Positions 36,383 to 45,900 of a DNA stretch of 64,000 nt are shown one piece after another. This DNA comes from Thermoanaerobaculia bacterium (GTDB lineage: Bacteria > Acidobacteriota > Thermoanaerobaculia > Multivoradales > JAHEKO01), in NCBI GenBank assembly GCA_947259925.1, contig CAMYOG010000050.1, positions 28,374 to 92,373 of the forward strand, read 5' to 3'. Each line of letters starts with the position of its first letter. Position 1 is the stretch's first letter. The translations under genes were made by a program, and so were the position numbers. The notes beneath the pieces were generated by a model that saw nothing but the letters and a program-made list of their open reading frames with translations, did no database searches and was not told the DNA's origin.

Positions 36383-37189
36383 GTGACCACAAAACTCTCG
36401 CTGCTTGCTACCTGTGTCCTGCTCGCGGCGCTCGCCGCTCCGGCGCCCAGCCTCGCCGACCATCACTCCGAGTCCAACCCACCCGCCCCCGGCTTCGATC
36501 TCGCCGGCTCTGACGCCAAGGCGATCGAGATCGCCGATCAGGTGATGGCGGCCATGGGTGGCCGCGACGCCTGGGACGCGACCCGGTACATCCGCTGGCG
36601 CTTCTTCGGGCGCCGGTTCCACGTCTGGGACAAGCACACCGGGCGGATCCGGATCGAAGGCGTCGGCCGAGAAGACCAGAAGCCCTACGTCATCCTGATG
36701 AACCTCCATGCCAAGGAGGGCCGGGCCTGGCGCGACGGCACGGAGATCACCGACCCGACCGAGCTGGCCAAGATGATCGACGGCGGCGAGTCCGCCTGGA
36801 TCAACGACAGCTACTGGATCGCCATGCCCTACAAGCTGAAGGACTCCGGCGTAACGCTGAAGTACGCTGGATCGGGCGAGATGGAGGACGGCCGGAGCGC
36901 CGAGGTGCTCCAGCTCACCTTCGAGGGCGTCGGGCGGACTCCCGAGAACAAGTACCTGGTCTACGTAGCGAGTGATTCGGGTCTGGTCGAGCAGTGGGAC
37001 TTCTATCCGCAGGCCGCCGACGCGGAGCCCCGCTTCAAGGTCCCCTGGCACAACTGGCAGCGGTACGGCCGGATCCTGCTCTCCGACAACCGTGGCGAGG
37101 GCAGCCACACCGAGATGGCGGTCTTCGACGAGCTGCCCGACTCGGTCTTCGACGACCCCGCGCCGATCGATTGGTCGGTCATCGAGTAG
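36383..37189 (+). CDS. Exported protein related to the LolA/LppX-like neighbour
   Basis: 268 residues from GTG 36383, preceded by GGAGAG; a TTG at 36356 adds an arginine-rich stretch and is less likely. Signal peptide about 2-25 (LSLLATCVLLAALAAPAPSL). Mature part: IEIADQVMAAMGGRDAWDAT matches the MGG-DAW opening of the divergent neighbour, then RWRFFGRRFHVWDKHTGRIR and a strand-rich body ending FDELPDSVFDDP. A periplasmic lipid- or protein-binding role is inferred from fold similarity only. The oxidoreductase gene begins seven bases after its stop. Confidence 0.75.
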   Translation: MTTKLSLLATCVLLAALAAPAPSLADHHSESNPPAPGFDLAGSDAKAIEIADQVMAAMGGRDAWDATRYIRWRFFGRRFHVWDKHTGRIRIEGVGREDQKPYVILMNLHAKEGRAWRDGTEITDPTELAKMIDGGESAWINDSYWIAMPYKLKDSGVTLKYAGSGEMEDGRSAEVLQLTFEGVGRTPENKYLVYVASDSGLVEQWDFYPQAADAEPRFKVPWHNWQRYGRILLSDNRGEGSHTEMAVFDELPDSVFDDPAPIDWSVIE

Positions 37190-37196
37190 ACCTCCC

Positions 37197-38123
37197 ATGT
37201 ACGACACCCTGATCGTCGGAGGCGGTCCCGCCGGCCTCAGCGCCGCCCTCCATCTCGCCTGGCACGACCGCAAGGTGCTGGTAGTCGATCGCCGCACGGG
37301 GCCGCTCTTCTTCACCATCGAGGAACTCTTCAACGTGCCCGGGATGCCGGAGGTCAAAGGGATCGAGCTCCAGCGGCGCCTCAGGGCACAGGCCGAGGAG
37401 ATGGGCGCCGAGGTCCAGATAGCCGACATCCAACGCGCCGAGGGCGAGGCCGGCGACTTCGCGCTCCACGCCGCCGATGGCACGAGCTGGCGGGGCAAGA
37501 CCCTCCTGCTCGCGACCGGGGTCGCGCGCTACCACCCGACCGTCGACGGCGACTACCGCCCCTGCTTCAAATACGCCGGCAAGGGCAACCTCTACTACTG
37601 TCCGGACTGCGAAGCGCCGTTCTTGACCGGCAAGTCGACGGTCGTGATCGCGACCGGTAGCGCTCGGGGCGGCGCCGGCATGGCGCTCGGCCTGTCGCGC
37701 TACACCGACGACCTCCGCCTGCTGGTGACCACATCCGACGCTGAGCTCGACGAGTCGATCGCCGAGCGCCTCGAGGACAAGAGCATCGCCGTGATCAGAG
37801 GCGCGATCAAGGAGCTGGTCGGTGCCACCGGCAATCTCGAGGCGATCGTGCTCGAGGATGGCAACCGCCTGGAAGCCGAGGCGTTCTTCGTCTCCTCCCC
37901 GGCGCTCGGCCGCACCGACCTAGCGCAGCAGCTCGGAGTCGAGATGGCCGCGACCGACCACCACGCTCAGCCTCGTAGCCAGCGCGGAGACACCAACGTG
38001 CCGGGCGTCTGGATCGCGGGCGACCTGCGGCCGATGACCCAACAGGTGGCCGTGGCGATGGGTACCGGCAACATCGCCGCGGTGATGATCGATCAGTACC
38101 TGCGCAAGCAGGACGTCAAGTGA
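37197..38123 (+). CDS. Thioredoxin-reductase-like FAD/NAD(P) oxidoreductase
   Basis: 308 residues from ATG 37197. The longer frame to 36972 overlaps the preceding gene and is shadow. FAD motif LIVGGGPAGLSAALHLA (residues 5-21), a CPDC pair in LYYCPDCEAPF at the place of the TrxR redox cysteines, an NADPH-type VVIATGSARGGAGMALGL, and the C-terminal FAD motif VPGVWIAGDLRPMTQQV. It most likely reduces a thioredoxin-like or small disulfide substrate. The partner is not encoded next to it. A perfect hairpin follows. Confidence 0.9.
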   Translation: MYDTLIVGGGPAGLSAALHLAWHDRKVLVVDRRTGPLFFTIEELFNVPGMPEVKGIELQRRLRAQAEEMGAEVQIADIQRAEGEAGDFALHAADGTSWRGKTLLLATGVARYHPTVDGDYRPCFKYAGKGNLYYCPDCEAPFLTGKSTVVIATGSARGGAGMALGLSRYTDDLRLLVTTSDAELDESIAERLEDKSIAVIRGAIKELVGATGNLEAIVLEDGNRLEAEAFFVSSPALGRTDLAQQLGVEMAATDHHAQPRSQRGDTNVPGVWIAGDLRPMTQQVAVAMGTGNIAAVMIDQYLRKQDVK

Positions 38124-38126
38124 AGC

Positions 38127-38150
38127 GGGGACGCCCTCAAGGGCGTCCCC
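38127..38150 (+). terminator. Strong hairpin after the oxidoreductase gene
   Basis: GGGGACGCCC TCAA GGGCGTCCCC: perfect 10-bp stem, 4-base loop. No T run follows on the plus strand, so it may act as a boundary or 3-prime stabilising element rather than a classic terminator. Confidence 0.6.
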
Positions 38151-38216
38151 CGAAAAGAAAAAGGCCGAGCCGCAGAGTCTGGGGGGAAGAGATGAAGGAG
38201 CAATGCGGCCCGGCTT
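38151..38216 (-). terminator. Probable terminator of the OmpA-like gene
   Basis: On the minus strand AAGCCGGGCCGCA pairs with TGCGGCTCGGCCTT across a 29-base loop, then TTTTTCTTTTC. The large loop lowers confidence. Confidence 0.5.
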
Positions 38217-38246
38217 GGAAACCGGTTTAGGTTGTGCGGCGGCGCT

Positions 38247-38888
38247 CTACTTGAGCACCACCAGTGCTACTCGCCGATTCTTGGCCCGCGCTTCACGCGT
38301 GGAGTTCTCGTCCAGCGGCGCCGACTCTCCGTAGGAAATCGCCGACAGCCGATGCAGCGGCAGACCGTGCTCGGAGTTCAGGTAGCGAAGTACCGACTCG
38401 GCCCGGCGCGCGCCCAGCACCATGTTGTACTCCTCTGAGCCGGTCGAGTCGGTGTGACCTTGGATTTCGATGAAGACACCCTCGTTGCTGGAGATCAGGT
38501 CCGAGCTGAAGGCGTCGAGCGCGGCTTTCGCCTCGCGACTCAGCTCCGACCTGTCGAAGCCGAAGCGGACGTTGTCGTCGCTCAGGACGGTCTCGTAGAG
38601 CAGCTTCCCTTCAGCGAGCTTGCCCGCTGCGATCGCCCGCTCCAGAGCGTCCTGTGCGGTCTTCGACAACTCGGTGGTCTCGGTGGCGAGACGATCGAGC
38701 TCCTGCCCGTGCTTGCCGATCATCTCCTGGTTCTCTTCGACCATGGATTCGGTGTTCTGGAGACGCTCGGAGGTTCGCATCTCGGACGTTTCGATCTCGC
38801 CGCGAACGTATTTCTTCGTCGCACAGCCGCTGGCGACGACACTCACCGCCACCAGGACCAGTAACAGCATCAGATTGACTTGGCGCAT
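38247..38888 (-). CDS. OmpA-family lipoprotein
   Basis: 213 residues from ATG 38888, behind GGAAGGAATCGT. A lipoprotein signal peptide ends in the lipobox VASGC (Cys at about residue 22). Next comes a coiled-coil of about 90 residues (ETSEMRTSERLQNTESMVEE). The OmpA C-terminal peptidoglycan-binding domain follows: FIEIQGHTDSTGSEEYNMVL, ARRAESVLRYL, AISYGESAPLDENSTREAR, KNRRVALVV. It resembles Pal plus a coiled spacer and should link the outer membrane to peptidoglycan. It lies 32 bases beyond the bactofilin stop on the same strand, so the two are probably cotranscribed. Confidence 0.92.
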   Translation of the reverse strand: MRQVNLMLLLVLVAVSVVASGCATKKYVRGEIETSEMRTSERLQNTESMVEENQEMIGKHGQELDRLATETTELSKTAQDALERAIAAGKLAEGKLLYETVLSDDNVRFGFDRSELSREAKAALDAFSSDLISSNEGVFIEIQGHTDSTGSEEYNMVLGARRAESVLRYLNSEHGLPLHRLSAISYGESAPLDENSTREARAKNRRVALVVLK

Positions 38889-38920
38889 ACGATTCCTTCC
38901 CAATGGTTCAACGAGTGGCT

Positions 38921-39460
38921 TCACGCTGCTCCGCCGGCGCTCTGCTTCGCGGACGCGGTCTCTGCCGCGTCCCCGCTGGCGTTCTTGCGGTCGACCGGAG
39001 CAGCCGACCTGGCCGGGGCATTGGCTTTTCCCTTGCCGGCCTTCGCCGACTCCGTGTCCTTCCCCTCGGAGCCGGGCTGCATGTCGATGCTGCCCTTGAA
39101 CTTGGCTCCGTTCTCGAGGGTTACCCGGGGAGCCGTCACGTTGCCGCGCACCTTCCCGCTGCGCCGAATGACCACTTCCTCCTCGCCGAAGAGGTTGCCG
39201 TTGACCTCCCCTTCGACACAGATGCTCTTGCTGTAGACGTCGGCTTTCACTCGACCGCTCTCGCCGATGGTCACGCGGTTCTGCCGGAGGGAGATCTCCC
39301 CGTCCAGCCGTCCCTGTACGAGCAGGTCCTCGTCGCCCGCAAGCGTCCCTTTAACGACCAGAGAGGGACCGAGCCGTGCCACTCGCTCACCCGTCACAAC
39401 TCGGCCCGGCCCCTCCCCGGCCTGGCTTGAACCTTCTTCTGGAACCTTGCTCCACGCCAT
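38921..39460 (-). CDS. Bactofilin (polymer-forming cytoskeletal protein)
   Basis: 179 residues from the ATG at 39460. The bactofilin core (about residues 27-112) is a run of short beta-helix turns: SLVVKGTLAGDEDLLVQGRL, RQNRVTIGESGRVKADVYSK, VEGEVNGNLFGEEEVVIRRS, KVRGNVTAPRVTLENGAKFK. The flanks are Ala/Gly/Lys-rich and disordered. Bactofilins self-assemble without nucleotides into scaffolds that position cell-wall enzymes or polarity factors. Paired with an OmpA/Pal-like lipoprotein downstream, an envelope-shaping role is likely. Divergent from the sigma54 regulator gene. Confidence 0.93.
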   Translation of the reverse strand: MAWSKVPEEGSSQAGEGPGRVVTGERVARLGPSLVVKGTLAGDEDLLVQGRLDGEISLRQNRVTIGESGRVKADVYSKSICVEGEVNGNLFGEEEVVIRRSGKVRGNVTAPRVTLENGAKFKGSIDMQPGSEGKDTESAKAGKGKANAPARSAAPVDRKNASGDAAETASAKQSAGGAA

Positions 39461-39559
39461 CTCTTTGGATCCTCCAAACCCATTCGTACTCCGATGCGCT
39501 GTTATCGCAAAGTCGGTACCAACTTCGCCGGCTACGCCTAAACCATCAAGGGCAAAGAA

Positions 39560-39613
39560 CTTCCGAAAAAACCAGCCGATTTCGGAAGATTTCATTTACC
39601 CCTAGAACTAGGG
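39560..39613. promoter_or_regulatory. Two perfect inverted repeats in the bactofilin/regulator divergent region
   Basis: CTTCCGAAA (39560-39568) and TTTCGGAAG (39580-39588) form a perfect 9-bp inverted repeat with an 11-base spacer. CCCTAG AA CTAGGG (39600-39613) is a second perfect palindrome, with an AT-rich stretch after it. Both lie between the two divergent starts and could be operator sites or an RNA hairpin. No sigma54 TGGC-N-GC element was recognised. Confidence 0.55.
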
Positions 39614-39679
39614 AATTTTTTCCTAGTAAGATAGCCAACCACTCGCACCAAAGGGGGGGAGCGGGAGGCGACGTGCCCA

Positions 39680-41038
<1,359 letters not shown>

Positions 41039-41047
41039 GAAGACTGG

Positions 41048-42574
41048 GTGCGAGTCAGCAGCAAGGTCGGTCTCAGCACGGGTCTGCTGACGGTGATCCT
41101 GATCGTCGTACTGGTCTACAACATCACCCAGGTTCGCCGGCTGGCGGAGACCCAGCGAGGGCTCGCCCAGATCGAGCTCCAGGCGACCACCAGCGCACTC
41201 GACCAGCAGCGCCTGATGCCGCAGTTCGAGTCGGCGGCCCTCAAGTACCTGGTCACGCGAGACCCGCAGTACGCCGAGAAGGTGAACGAGCTCCGAGACT
41301 CGTTCGAGACCGAGCTCCTGAATCTCGAGGCGCTCGAACTTTCCGAATCTGTCCGCCAGGAGGTCGACGAGCTCCGTCGCCTGTGGGAGGGCTTCCTCTG
41401 GTCCGAGTTCGTCGTCCAGCCCGAGACGCAGGAGGTGCTGGGGTCGGAGCTGGCACCGGAGGACGAGGTCGTCCTCGGGGTCTCGGTGAGGAACGAGATC
41501 GAGAACATTCGAGCCCAGCTGGCGCAGGTCACAGCCGCCACGCGCGCGGTGTTCGGGCAGAAGGTCGGGCAAGCGATCGATGTCTCGACCCGTGCGCGCA
41601 CGGCTTCGTGGATCGTCGTCGCGGTCACCCTCGCTTGTGCCGCACCGATCCTGCTGCTCACCATCTGGTCGATCCGTGAGCCGCTGCGCCGCCTCGAGGA
41701 GGGGACGAAATCGGTGACGCGGGGGATCTATTCGTATCCCCAGCTCGACGATTCCCGGCGCGACGAGTTCTCGGACATCGCCACGAGCTTCAACGAGATG
41801 GTCACCCGGCTGGGCGAGCTCGACCAGCTGAAGCGCGACTTCCTGTCCCACGTCTCGCACGAGCTGCGCACACCTCTGGTGTCGATGGACGAGACCAACC
41901 GGTTGCTGCTCGAGGAGCTGCCAGGTCCGTTGAACGAGAAGCAGCGCAAGTTCCTGGAGCTCAACCTCGAGGGCAGCCGCCGACTCTCCGACATGATCTC
42001 CAAGCTGCTCGATCTGGCCCGGATGGAGGAGCGGGCGGTTCTCTTCGAGCTCCAGACCAACGACCTGGTCGACCTGGCCAACAAGGTGGCCGACAGCTTC
42101 CTTGCCCGGGCGCGCGAGCTCGACTCTGCGGTCTGGGTCGACGCCGACGACCAGTCGGTCCTGGCCGAGTGCGACGCCGACCGGATCATCCAGCTGTTGA
42201 GCAACCTGGTCGACAATGCGCTCAAGCACTCGCCGGCCGAGGCGCCGGTGGTGATCCGCGTCCGGCCTCCGGGCGCGCCATCGGATCACGGCGTCGGGTT
42301 GGTCGGCGAGCAGGCCGCCTCCCTGCAGGTGATCGACCGCGGCCCGGGCGTACCCGACGACCAGAAACAGAGGATCTTCGAGAAGTTCCACCAGGGGAGT
42401 CGGCCAAGGTCCGGAGGCGTCGGGCTTGGGCTGGCGATCTGCAGCCAGATCGTCAACGCCCATCGCGGCGCGATCTGGGTGGAGGACAACCCGCCCGGTG
42501 GCAGCGTCTTTTGCGTCGCGCTGCCCGCCACCGCACCGGAGACCGCCGCGCAGGCCGGAGGAACGGCTTGGTGA
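41048..42574 (+). CDS. HAMP-containing sensor histidine kinase, GlrK/QseE-like
   Basis: 508 residues, GTG start. Membrane segments 8-25 and 187-208 enclose a helical periplasmic sensor of about 160 residues. HAMP about 208-262 (REPLRRLEEGTKSVTRGIYS). The phosphoacceptor is H271 in SHVSHELRTPLVSMDETNRL, and the segment LLLEELPGPLNEKQ echoes GlrK. HATPase motifs: LLSNLVDNALKHSP (N box), VIDRGPGVPDDQK (G1) and GSRPRSGGVGLGLAIC (G2). Its stop overlaps the start of a lipoprotein gene (GTGA), the same gene association seen in GlrK-QseG-GlrR. Signal is unknown. Confidence 0.93.
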   Translation: MRVSSKVGLSTGLLTVILIVVLVYNITQVRRLAETQRGLAQIELQATTSALDQQRLMPQFESAALKYLVTRDPQYAEKVNELRDSFETELLNLEALELSESVRQEVDELRRLWEGFLWSEFVVQPETQEVLGSELAPEDEVVLGVSVRNEIENIRAQLAQVTAATRAVFGQKVGQAIDVSTRARTASWIVVAVTLACAAPILLLTIWSIREPLRRLEEGTKSVTRGIYSYPQLDDSRRDEFSDIATSFNEMVTRLGELDQLKRDFLSHVSHELRTPLVSMDETNRLLLEELPGPLNEKQRKFLELNLEGSRRLSDMISKLLDLARMEERAVLFELQTNDLVDLANKVADSFLARARELDSAVWVDADDQSVLAECDADRIIQLLSNLVDNALKHSPAEAPVVIRVRPPGAPSDHGVGLVGEQAASLQVIDRGPGVPDDQKQRIFEKFHQGSRPRSGGVGLGLAICSQIVNAHRGAIWVEDNPPGGSVFCVALPATAPETAAQAGGTAW

Positions 42575-43146
42575 AGGCGCTCGGTCCGTCCGTCCTGGTC
42601 CTGGCGCTGGTCGCCAGCGGCTGCGCTTCCAGCTTGACCGAGGGTGATCGGTACTTCCTGGCCGGCGACCTGGTTCGCGCCGAGGCCGCGTATCGCGGCT
42701 ACTTGACCAGCGGCGCCGCCTCGGGAGCTACCAAGGCACGGGCGCGTTACCGACTCGGCCTCATCTACGCCCTGCCCGAGAGCGATCTGCACGACTGGGA
42801 GATGGCCAACAAGGCGCTGACCTCGCTGATCGAGAACGAGCCCGAGAGCGCGTGGGCGCAGCAGGCGTCGCTCCTGCTCTCGCTGCACCTCGAGCGCGCG
42901 CGGCTCGAGCGCGAGCTAGTTGAGCGCGATGACCGCGTCAGCGCTCTTCTGAGCGAGGTCTACGAGCTGCGGCAAGCGGCCGCGGATGCCGGCGACGAGG
43001 TCGAGGACCGCGAGGCACGAGTCGAGCAGCTCGCTGGCGAGATCGCCGAGCTCAGGCGCAGCATAGGCGCACTGGGCGAGCGGCTGGAGGCGCGCGAGGA
43101 AGAGCTCGAGCGGATCAAGAGGATCGACCTGCAGACACCGCCCTAG
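42571..43146 (+). CDS. Lipoprotein with helical repeat and coiled-coil, QseG-like by context
   Basis: 191 residues from GTG 42571, overlapping the kinase stop by four bases; GGAGGAACGGCTTG precedes it. The lipobox is LVASGC (Cys about residue 19). After it come a short TPR-like region (AGDLVRAEAAYRGYLTSGA and ARYRLGLIYALPE) and a long coiled-coil (ELVERDDRVSALLSEVYELR to LGERLEAREEELERIKR). In enterobacteria the outer-membrane lipoprotein QseG sits between the genes for GlrK and GlrR and affects kinase activity; a similar role is inferred here. Sequence similarity itself cannot be judged by eye. Confidence 0.8.
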   Translation: MKALGPSVLVLALVASGCASSLTEGDRYFLAGDLVRAEAAYRGYLTSGAASGATKARARYRLGLIYALPESDLHDWEMANKALTSLIENEPESAWAQQASLLLSLHLERARLERELVERDDRVSALLSEVYELRQAAADAGDEVEDREARVEQLAGEIAELRRSIGALGERLEAREEELERIKRIDLQTPP

Positions 43147-43850
43147 CTGGCGGTCAGTAGCGACTCGAACTTCTTGGCCATCCGCGGCCCGGCTCCCTCG
43201 TCCTCGTGCTTGAAGAAGACGAAGACGTCGGTCCACTCCTGCTTCCCGATCCGCCGGGCCCACTCCTCGAGATCGGCGTCGGAGTAGTCCTCGCGCCGCA
43301 GCCGGAGGTACCCGAACGGCGCCGTCGCGGTGAGCGGCGGGTCCTTGTCGGCGCCGGTATCGGCGATCACCAGGGCGACGCCATGCTCTTCGAGGGCTGC
43401 GAAGATCTCGTCGTCGAACCAGGACGGGTCCCGGAACTCGAAGGCGGCGTTCAGATCCTCGGGCAGGAGTCCGAGGAAGTTGCGCAGGCGGTCGGCGTTC
43501 TTCTTGAGGTAGGGGGGGAGCTGGAAGAGCATCGGTCCGCGCCGATCGCCGAGCACGGCGCTGGTCTCGACCACGTACGTCAGCTCCTCAGCGGCCTCGG
43601 GCTTCAGCCGTTTGAAGTGAGTGATCCGCCGCGTCACCTTGAGGACGAAGCGAAAGTCCTCGGGTACCTGCGCCGCCCACCCCTCGAGTACCTGTCGTCT
43701 GGGCATCCGATAGAAAGTGTTGTTGATCTCGACCGACTTGAGCCGGCCGGCGTAGTACTCGAGCATCTGCGGCGGCTTCAGGTCCTCGGGGTAGAACGGA
43801 CCCCGCCACTCCTTGTAGGAGTAGCCGCTGGTGCCGACGTAGACGCGCAT
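43143..43850 (-). CDS. DUF72 (YecE-like) TIM-barrel protein
   Basis: 235 residues from the ATG at 43850; the longer frame to 43922 adds unrelated residues. Family signatures: VYVGTSGYSYKEWRGPFYP, YYAGRLKSVEINNTFYRMP, FRFVLKVTRRITHFKRL, LFQLPPYLKKNADRLRNFL, AAFEFRDPSWFDDEIF and DVFVFFKHEDEGAGPRMA near the end. DUF72 proteins are predicted TIM-barrel enzymes of unknown reaction. It converges on the lipoprotein gene with a four-base overlap of stop regions. Confidence 0.93.
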   Translation of the reverse strand: MRVYVGTSGYSYKEWRGPFYPEDLKPPQMLEYYAGRLKSVEINNTFYRMPRRQVLEGWAAQVPEDFRFVLKVTRRITHFKRLKPEAAEELTYVVETSAVLGDRRGPMLFQLPPYLKKNADRLRNFLGLLPEDLNAAFEFRDPSWFDDEIFAALEEHGVALVIADTGADKDPPLTATAPFGYLRLRREDYSDADLEEWARRIGKQEWTDVFVFFKHEDEGAGPRMAKKFESLLTAS

Positions 43851-43981
43851 GTGCCTGAATTGTAACCACTTGGACCCGATCCCGGTCGCCACCGAACAGC
43901 TCGATTCCCGTATCATCGACATACTTCGGCGCGTTTCTTGCGTAGAAACAGTCAGGGAGGCCCCGAAGGGACGCCAACGCC

Positions 43982-44242
43982 ATGAGCCCGCAATCGAGTA
44001 TCCGAGACCGCGCCAAGGACGGCCCGAATCGGCCGTTGCAGACCCGGCTCACCCTCGGCAGTCGTTGGCAGGGGCCGACGCTCGAGGAGTTCGTCGAGCG
44101 GGTCGAGCACGAGTTTGGCGCGTCGACCGATCTGATCGGCATTCTGCGCGACGGTGTCGGCCGTCACGACAACCTCGCCCCCGCCGACATCCGGGAGCTC
44201 TGCGCGCTGCTCGGGGTCCCGCCCGAAGACTTCGGAGTGTAA
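43982..44242 (+). CDS. Small protein of unknown function
   Basis: 86 residues. The N-terminal half is basic and disordered; the second half has helix-like runs TLEEFVERVEHEFG, STDLIGILRDGVG and ADIRELCALLGVPPEDF. No family is recognised. An AAGGGA sequence lies about 11 bases upstream. The class II aldolase gene follows in the same direction 82 bases later. Confidence 0.55.
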   Translation: MSPQSSIRDRAKDGPNRPLQTRLTLGSRWQGPTLEEFVERVEHEFGASTDLIGILRDGVGRHDNLAPADIRELCALLGVPPEDFGV

Positions 44243-44324
44243 GAGGCTCGCCAGAGCGCCGGACGGAGCCGCGGCGAGTCGCTCTGGGGAGGTAACGGAG
44301 TTTCTCGGATACAGTCTCCGCCGG

Positions 44325-45020
44325 ATGGTTCCGGTACCGCAGGAAGGGGTCATCAAGTTCCGCGCCGAGCACGCCCGGCGGGCACTCGAGGCGCGGCGGG
44401 TCGGCGAGACCGCCTGCCGACTGATCGCCTGGCGCGAGATCATGGCGCTCACCGGCCTGGTCGGGCGTGACCCGGAGCGCTACGAAGGTGCCGCCTACGG
44501 TAACGTCAGCGCGCGCCTGGGGCCACCGTCGGCGGGTCTGGGCAGGCGCTCGTTCCTGATCACCGGTACGCAGACCTCCGACAAGCGATGCCTGGGGCTC
44601 GACGACTTCGCGGTCGTGGAGCGCTTCGACTTCAGCAGCAACTGGGTCCGCAGCTACGGCCTGACCGAGCCCTCGTCGGAGTCGATGACCCACGGGGCGA
44701 TCTACGATCTCGGCCCGCATATTCGCTGCGTCCTGCACGCCCACTCGCCGATCGTCTGGCGCCACGCCCGGCGGCTGCAGATCCCGACCACCGCGGAGCA
44801 CGTCCCCTACGGCACTCCCGAGATGGCGCTCGAGGTCCAGCGTCTCTACCGCGAGACCGTTCTGCCAGAGCGACCGATCCTGGCCATGGGCGGGCACGAG
44901 GACGGAATCGTCGTTTTCGGCCGCTCGACCGAGCAGACCGGCCAGCTGCTCCTGAAGTGGCTCGCCCGTGCCTACGAGCTCGAGTGCGCGGCGGGCGACG
45001 TCAACCTCTGCTCGTTCTAG
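44325..45020 (+). CDS. Class II aldolase/adducin-family protein
   Basis: 231 residues from ATG 44325; the frame open from 44154 overlaps the small ORF and is Ser/Arg-rich shadow. Motifs of the zinc-dependent class II aldolase fold: AYGNVSARL, FLITGTQTSDKRCL, SSESMTHGAIY (candidate catalytic Glu), VLHAHSPIVWRHA (metal-binding H138 and H140) and LAMGGHEDGIVVFG (third His). Relatives include fuculose-phosphate aldolase, ribulose-phosphate epimerase and methylthioribulose-phosphate dehydratase; the substrate cannot be assigned. Tail-to-tail with the nucleoside transporter operon, whose last gene overlaps its end by 20 bases. Confidence 0.85.
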   Translation: MVPVPQEGVIKFRAEHARRALEARRVGETACRLIAWREIMALTGLVGRDPERYEGAAYGNVSARLGPPSAGLGRRSFLITGTQTSDKRCLGLDDFAVVERFDFSSNWVRSYGLTEPSSESMTHGAIYDLGPHIRCVLHAHSPIVWRHARRLQIPTTAEHVPYGTPEMALEVQRLYRETVLPERPILAMGGHEDGIVVFGRSTEQTGQLLLKWLARAYELECAAGDVNLCSF

Positions 45021-45900
45021 AGCGAAAGACGAACAGGCTGGCCAGCGTGACGACGTAGGGCAGCGACTCGGTCAACTGCGAGGGGAGCTGAAGCCCCTGG
45101 AGGCGGAAGCCGAGCGACTCTGTCAGACCGAACAGAAGGCAGGCCGCGAAAACACCGAGTGGGTGGGCGCGCCCGAACATCACCGCCACCACCGCGATCC
45201 AGCCTCGCCCGGCGCTCATGTTCTCGACGAAGAGCGTCACGTTGCCGAGCGACAGCTGGGCGCCCGCCAGTCCACACAGAGCGCCCGAGACCAGGATCGC
45301 GGCGGTGCGCAGCCGGCCGACGTCGACGCCCAGGGTCATCGCCGCTTCGGCGTGCTCGCCGACCCCCCGCAGCCGCAGTCCGATCACGTGCCGGAAGAGG
45401 AGCACCTGGACCCCGACGGTGAGGAGCAGGGCGACGTAGACCACCGAGGTGTGACCCGAGAGCAGCGGTCCGAGCAGCGGCAGTCCGTCGATCCCCGGAA
45501 GACGAAGGGTGGACAGGCCGACCAGGGCAGGATCCTGAAAGGCTCCCTTGACCCCGAAGATCGAGCGCAGCAGATAGACGGTGAGACCAGATGCCAGCAG
45601 GTTGATCGCGATGCCGACGACGATCTCGTTGCCACGCAGCCGAACCGCGAACAGCGCCAGCAGGGCCGCCAGGGCGACTCCGCTCAGCACCGCCGCCGCG
45701 ACACCGGCGAGCGCACTGCCGCCGAAGTAGCTGCCGACCACCGCACCGAAGGCGCCGGCGAGCATCAGCCCCTCGAGGCCGATGTTGAAGACCCCCGCGC
45801 GCTCGCAGATGAGCCCACCGAGCGCGGCCAGCAGGATCGGGGTCGCGAACCGGAGGAGCGATCCGGTCAGGGTGGCATCGAAGATACCGAGGAGCTCCAT
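45001..45900 (-). CDS. ABC transporter permease, nucleoside type (second permease)
   Basis: 299 residues from the ATG at 45900, overlapping the stop of the first permease (TGATG). About eight to nine membrane segments. Family stretches: GGLICERAGVFNIGLEGLML, LFAVRLRGNEIVVGIAINLL, GLRLRGVGEHAEAAMTLGVD, GNVTLFVENMSAGRGWIAVV, MFGRAHPLGVFAACLLFGLT. It forms the channel with the first permease. The set with a BMP-type binding lipoprotein matches purine/pyrimidine nucleoside importers such as the NupABC/YufNOPQ type. Last gene of the operon. Confidence 0.92.
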   Translation of the reverse strand: MELLGIFDATLTGSLLRFATPILLAALGGLICERAGVFNIGLEGLMLAGAFGAVVGSYFGGSALAGVAAAVLSGVALAALLALFAVRLRGNEIVVGIAINLLASGLTVYLLRSIFGVKGAFQDPALVGLSTLRLPGIDGLPLLGPLLSGHTSVVYVALLLTVGVQVLLFRHVIGLRLRGVGEHAEAAMTLGVDVGRLRTAAILVSGALCGLAGAQLSLGNVTLFVENMSAGRGWIAVVAVMFGRAHPLGVFAACLLFGLTESLGFRLQGLQLPSQLTESLPYVVTLASLFVFRSRTSRG

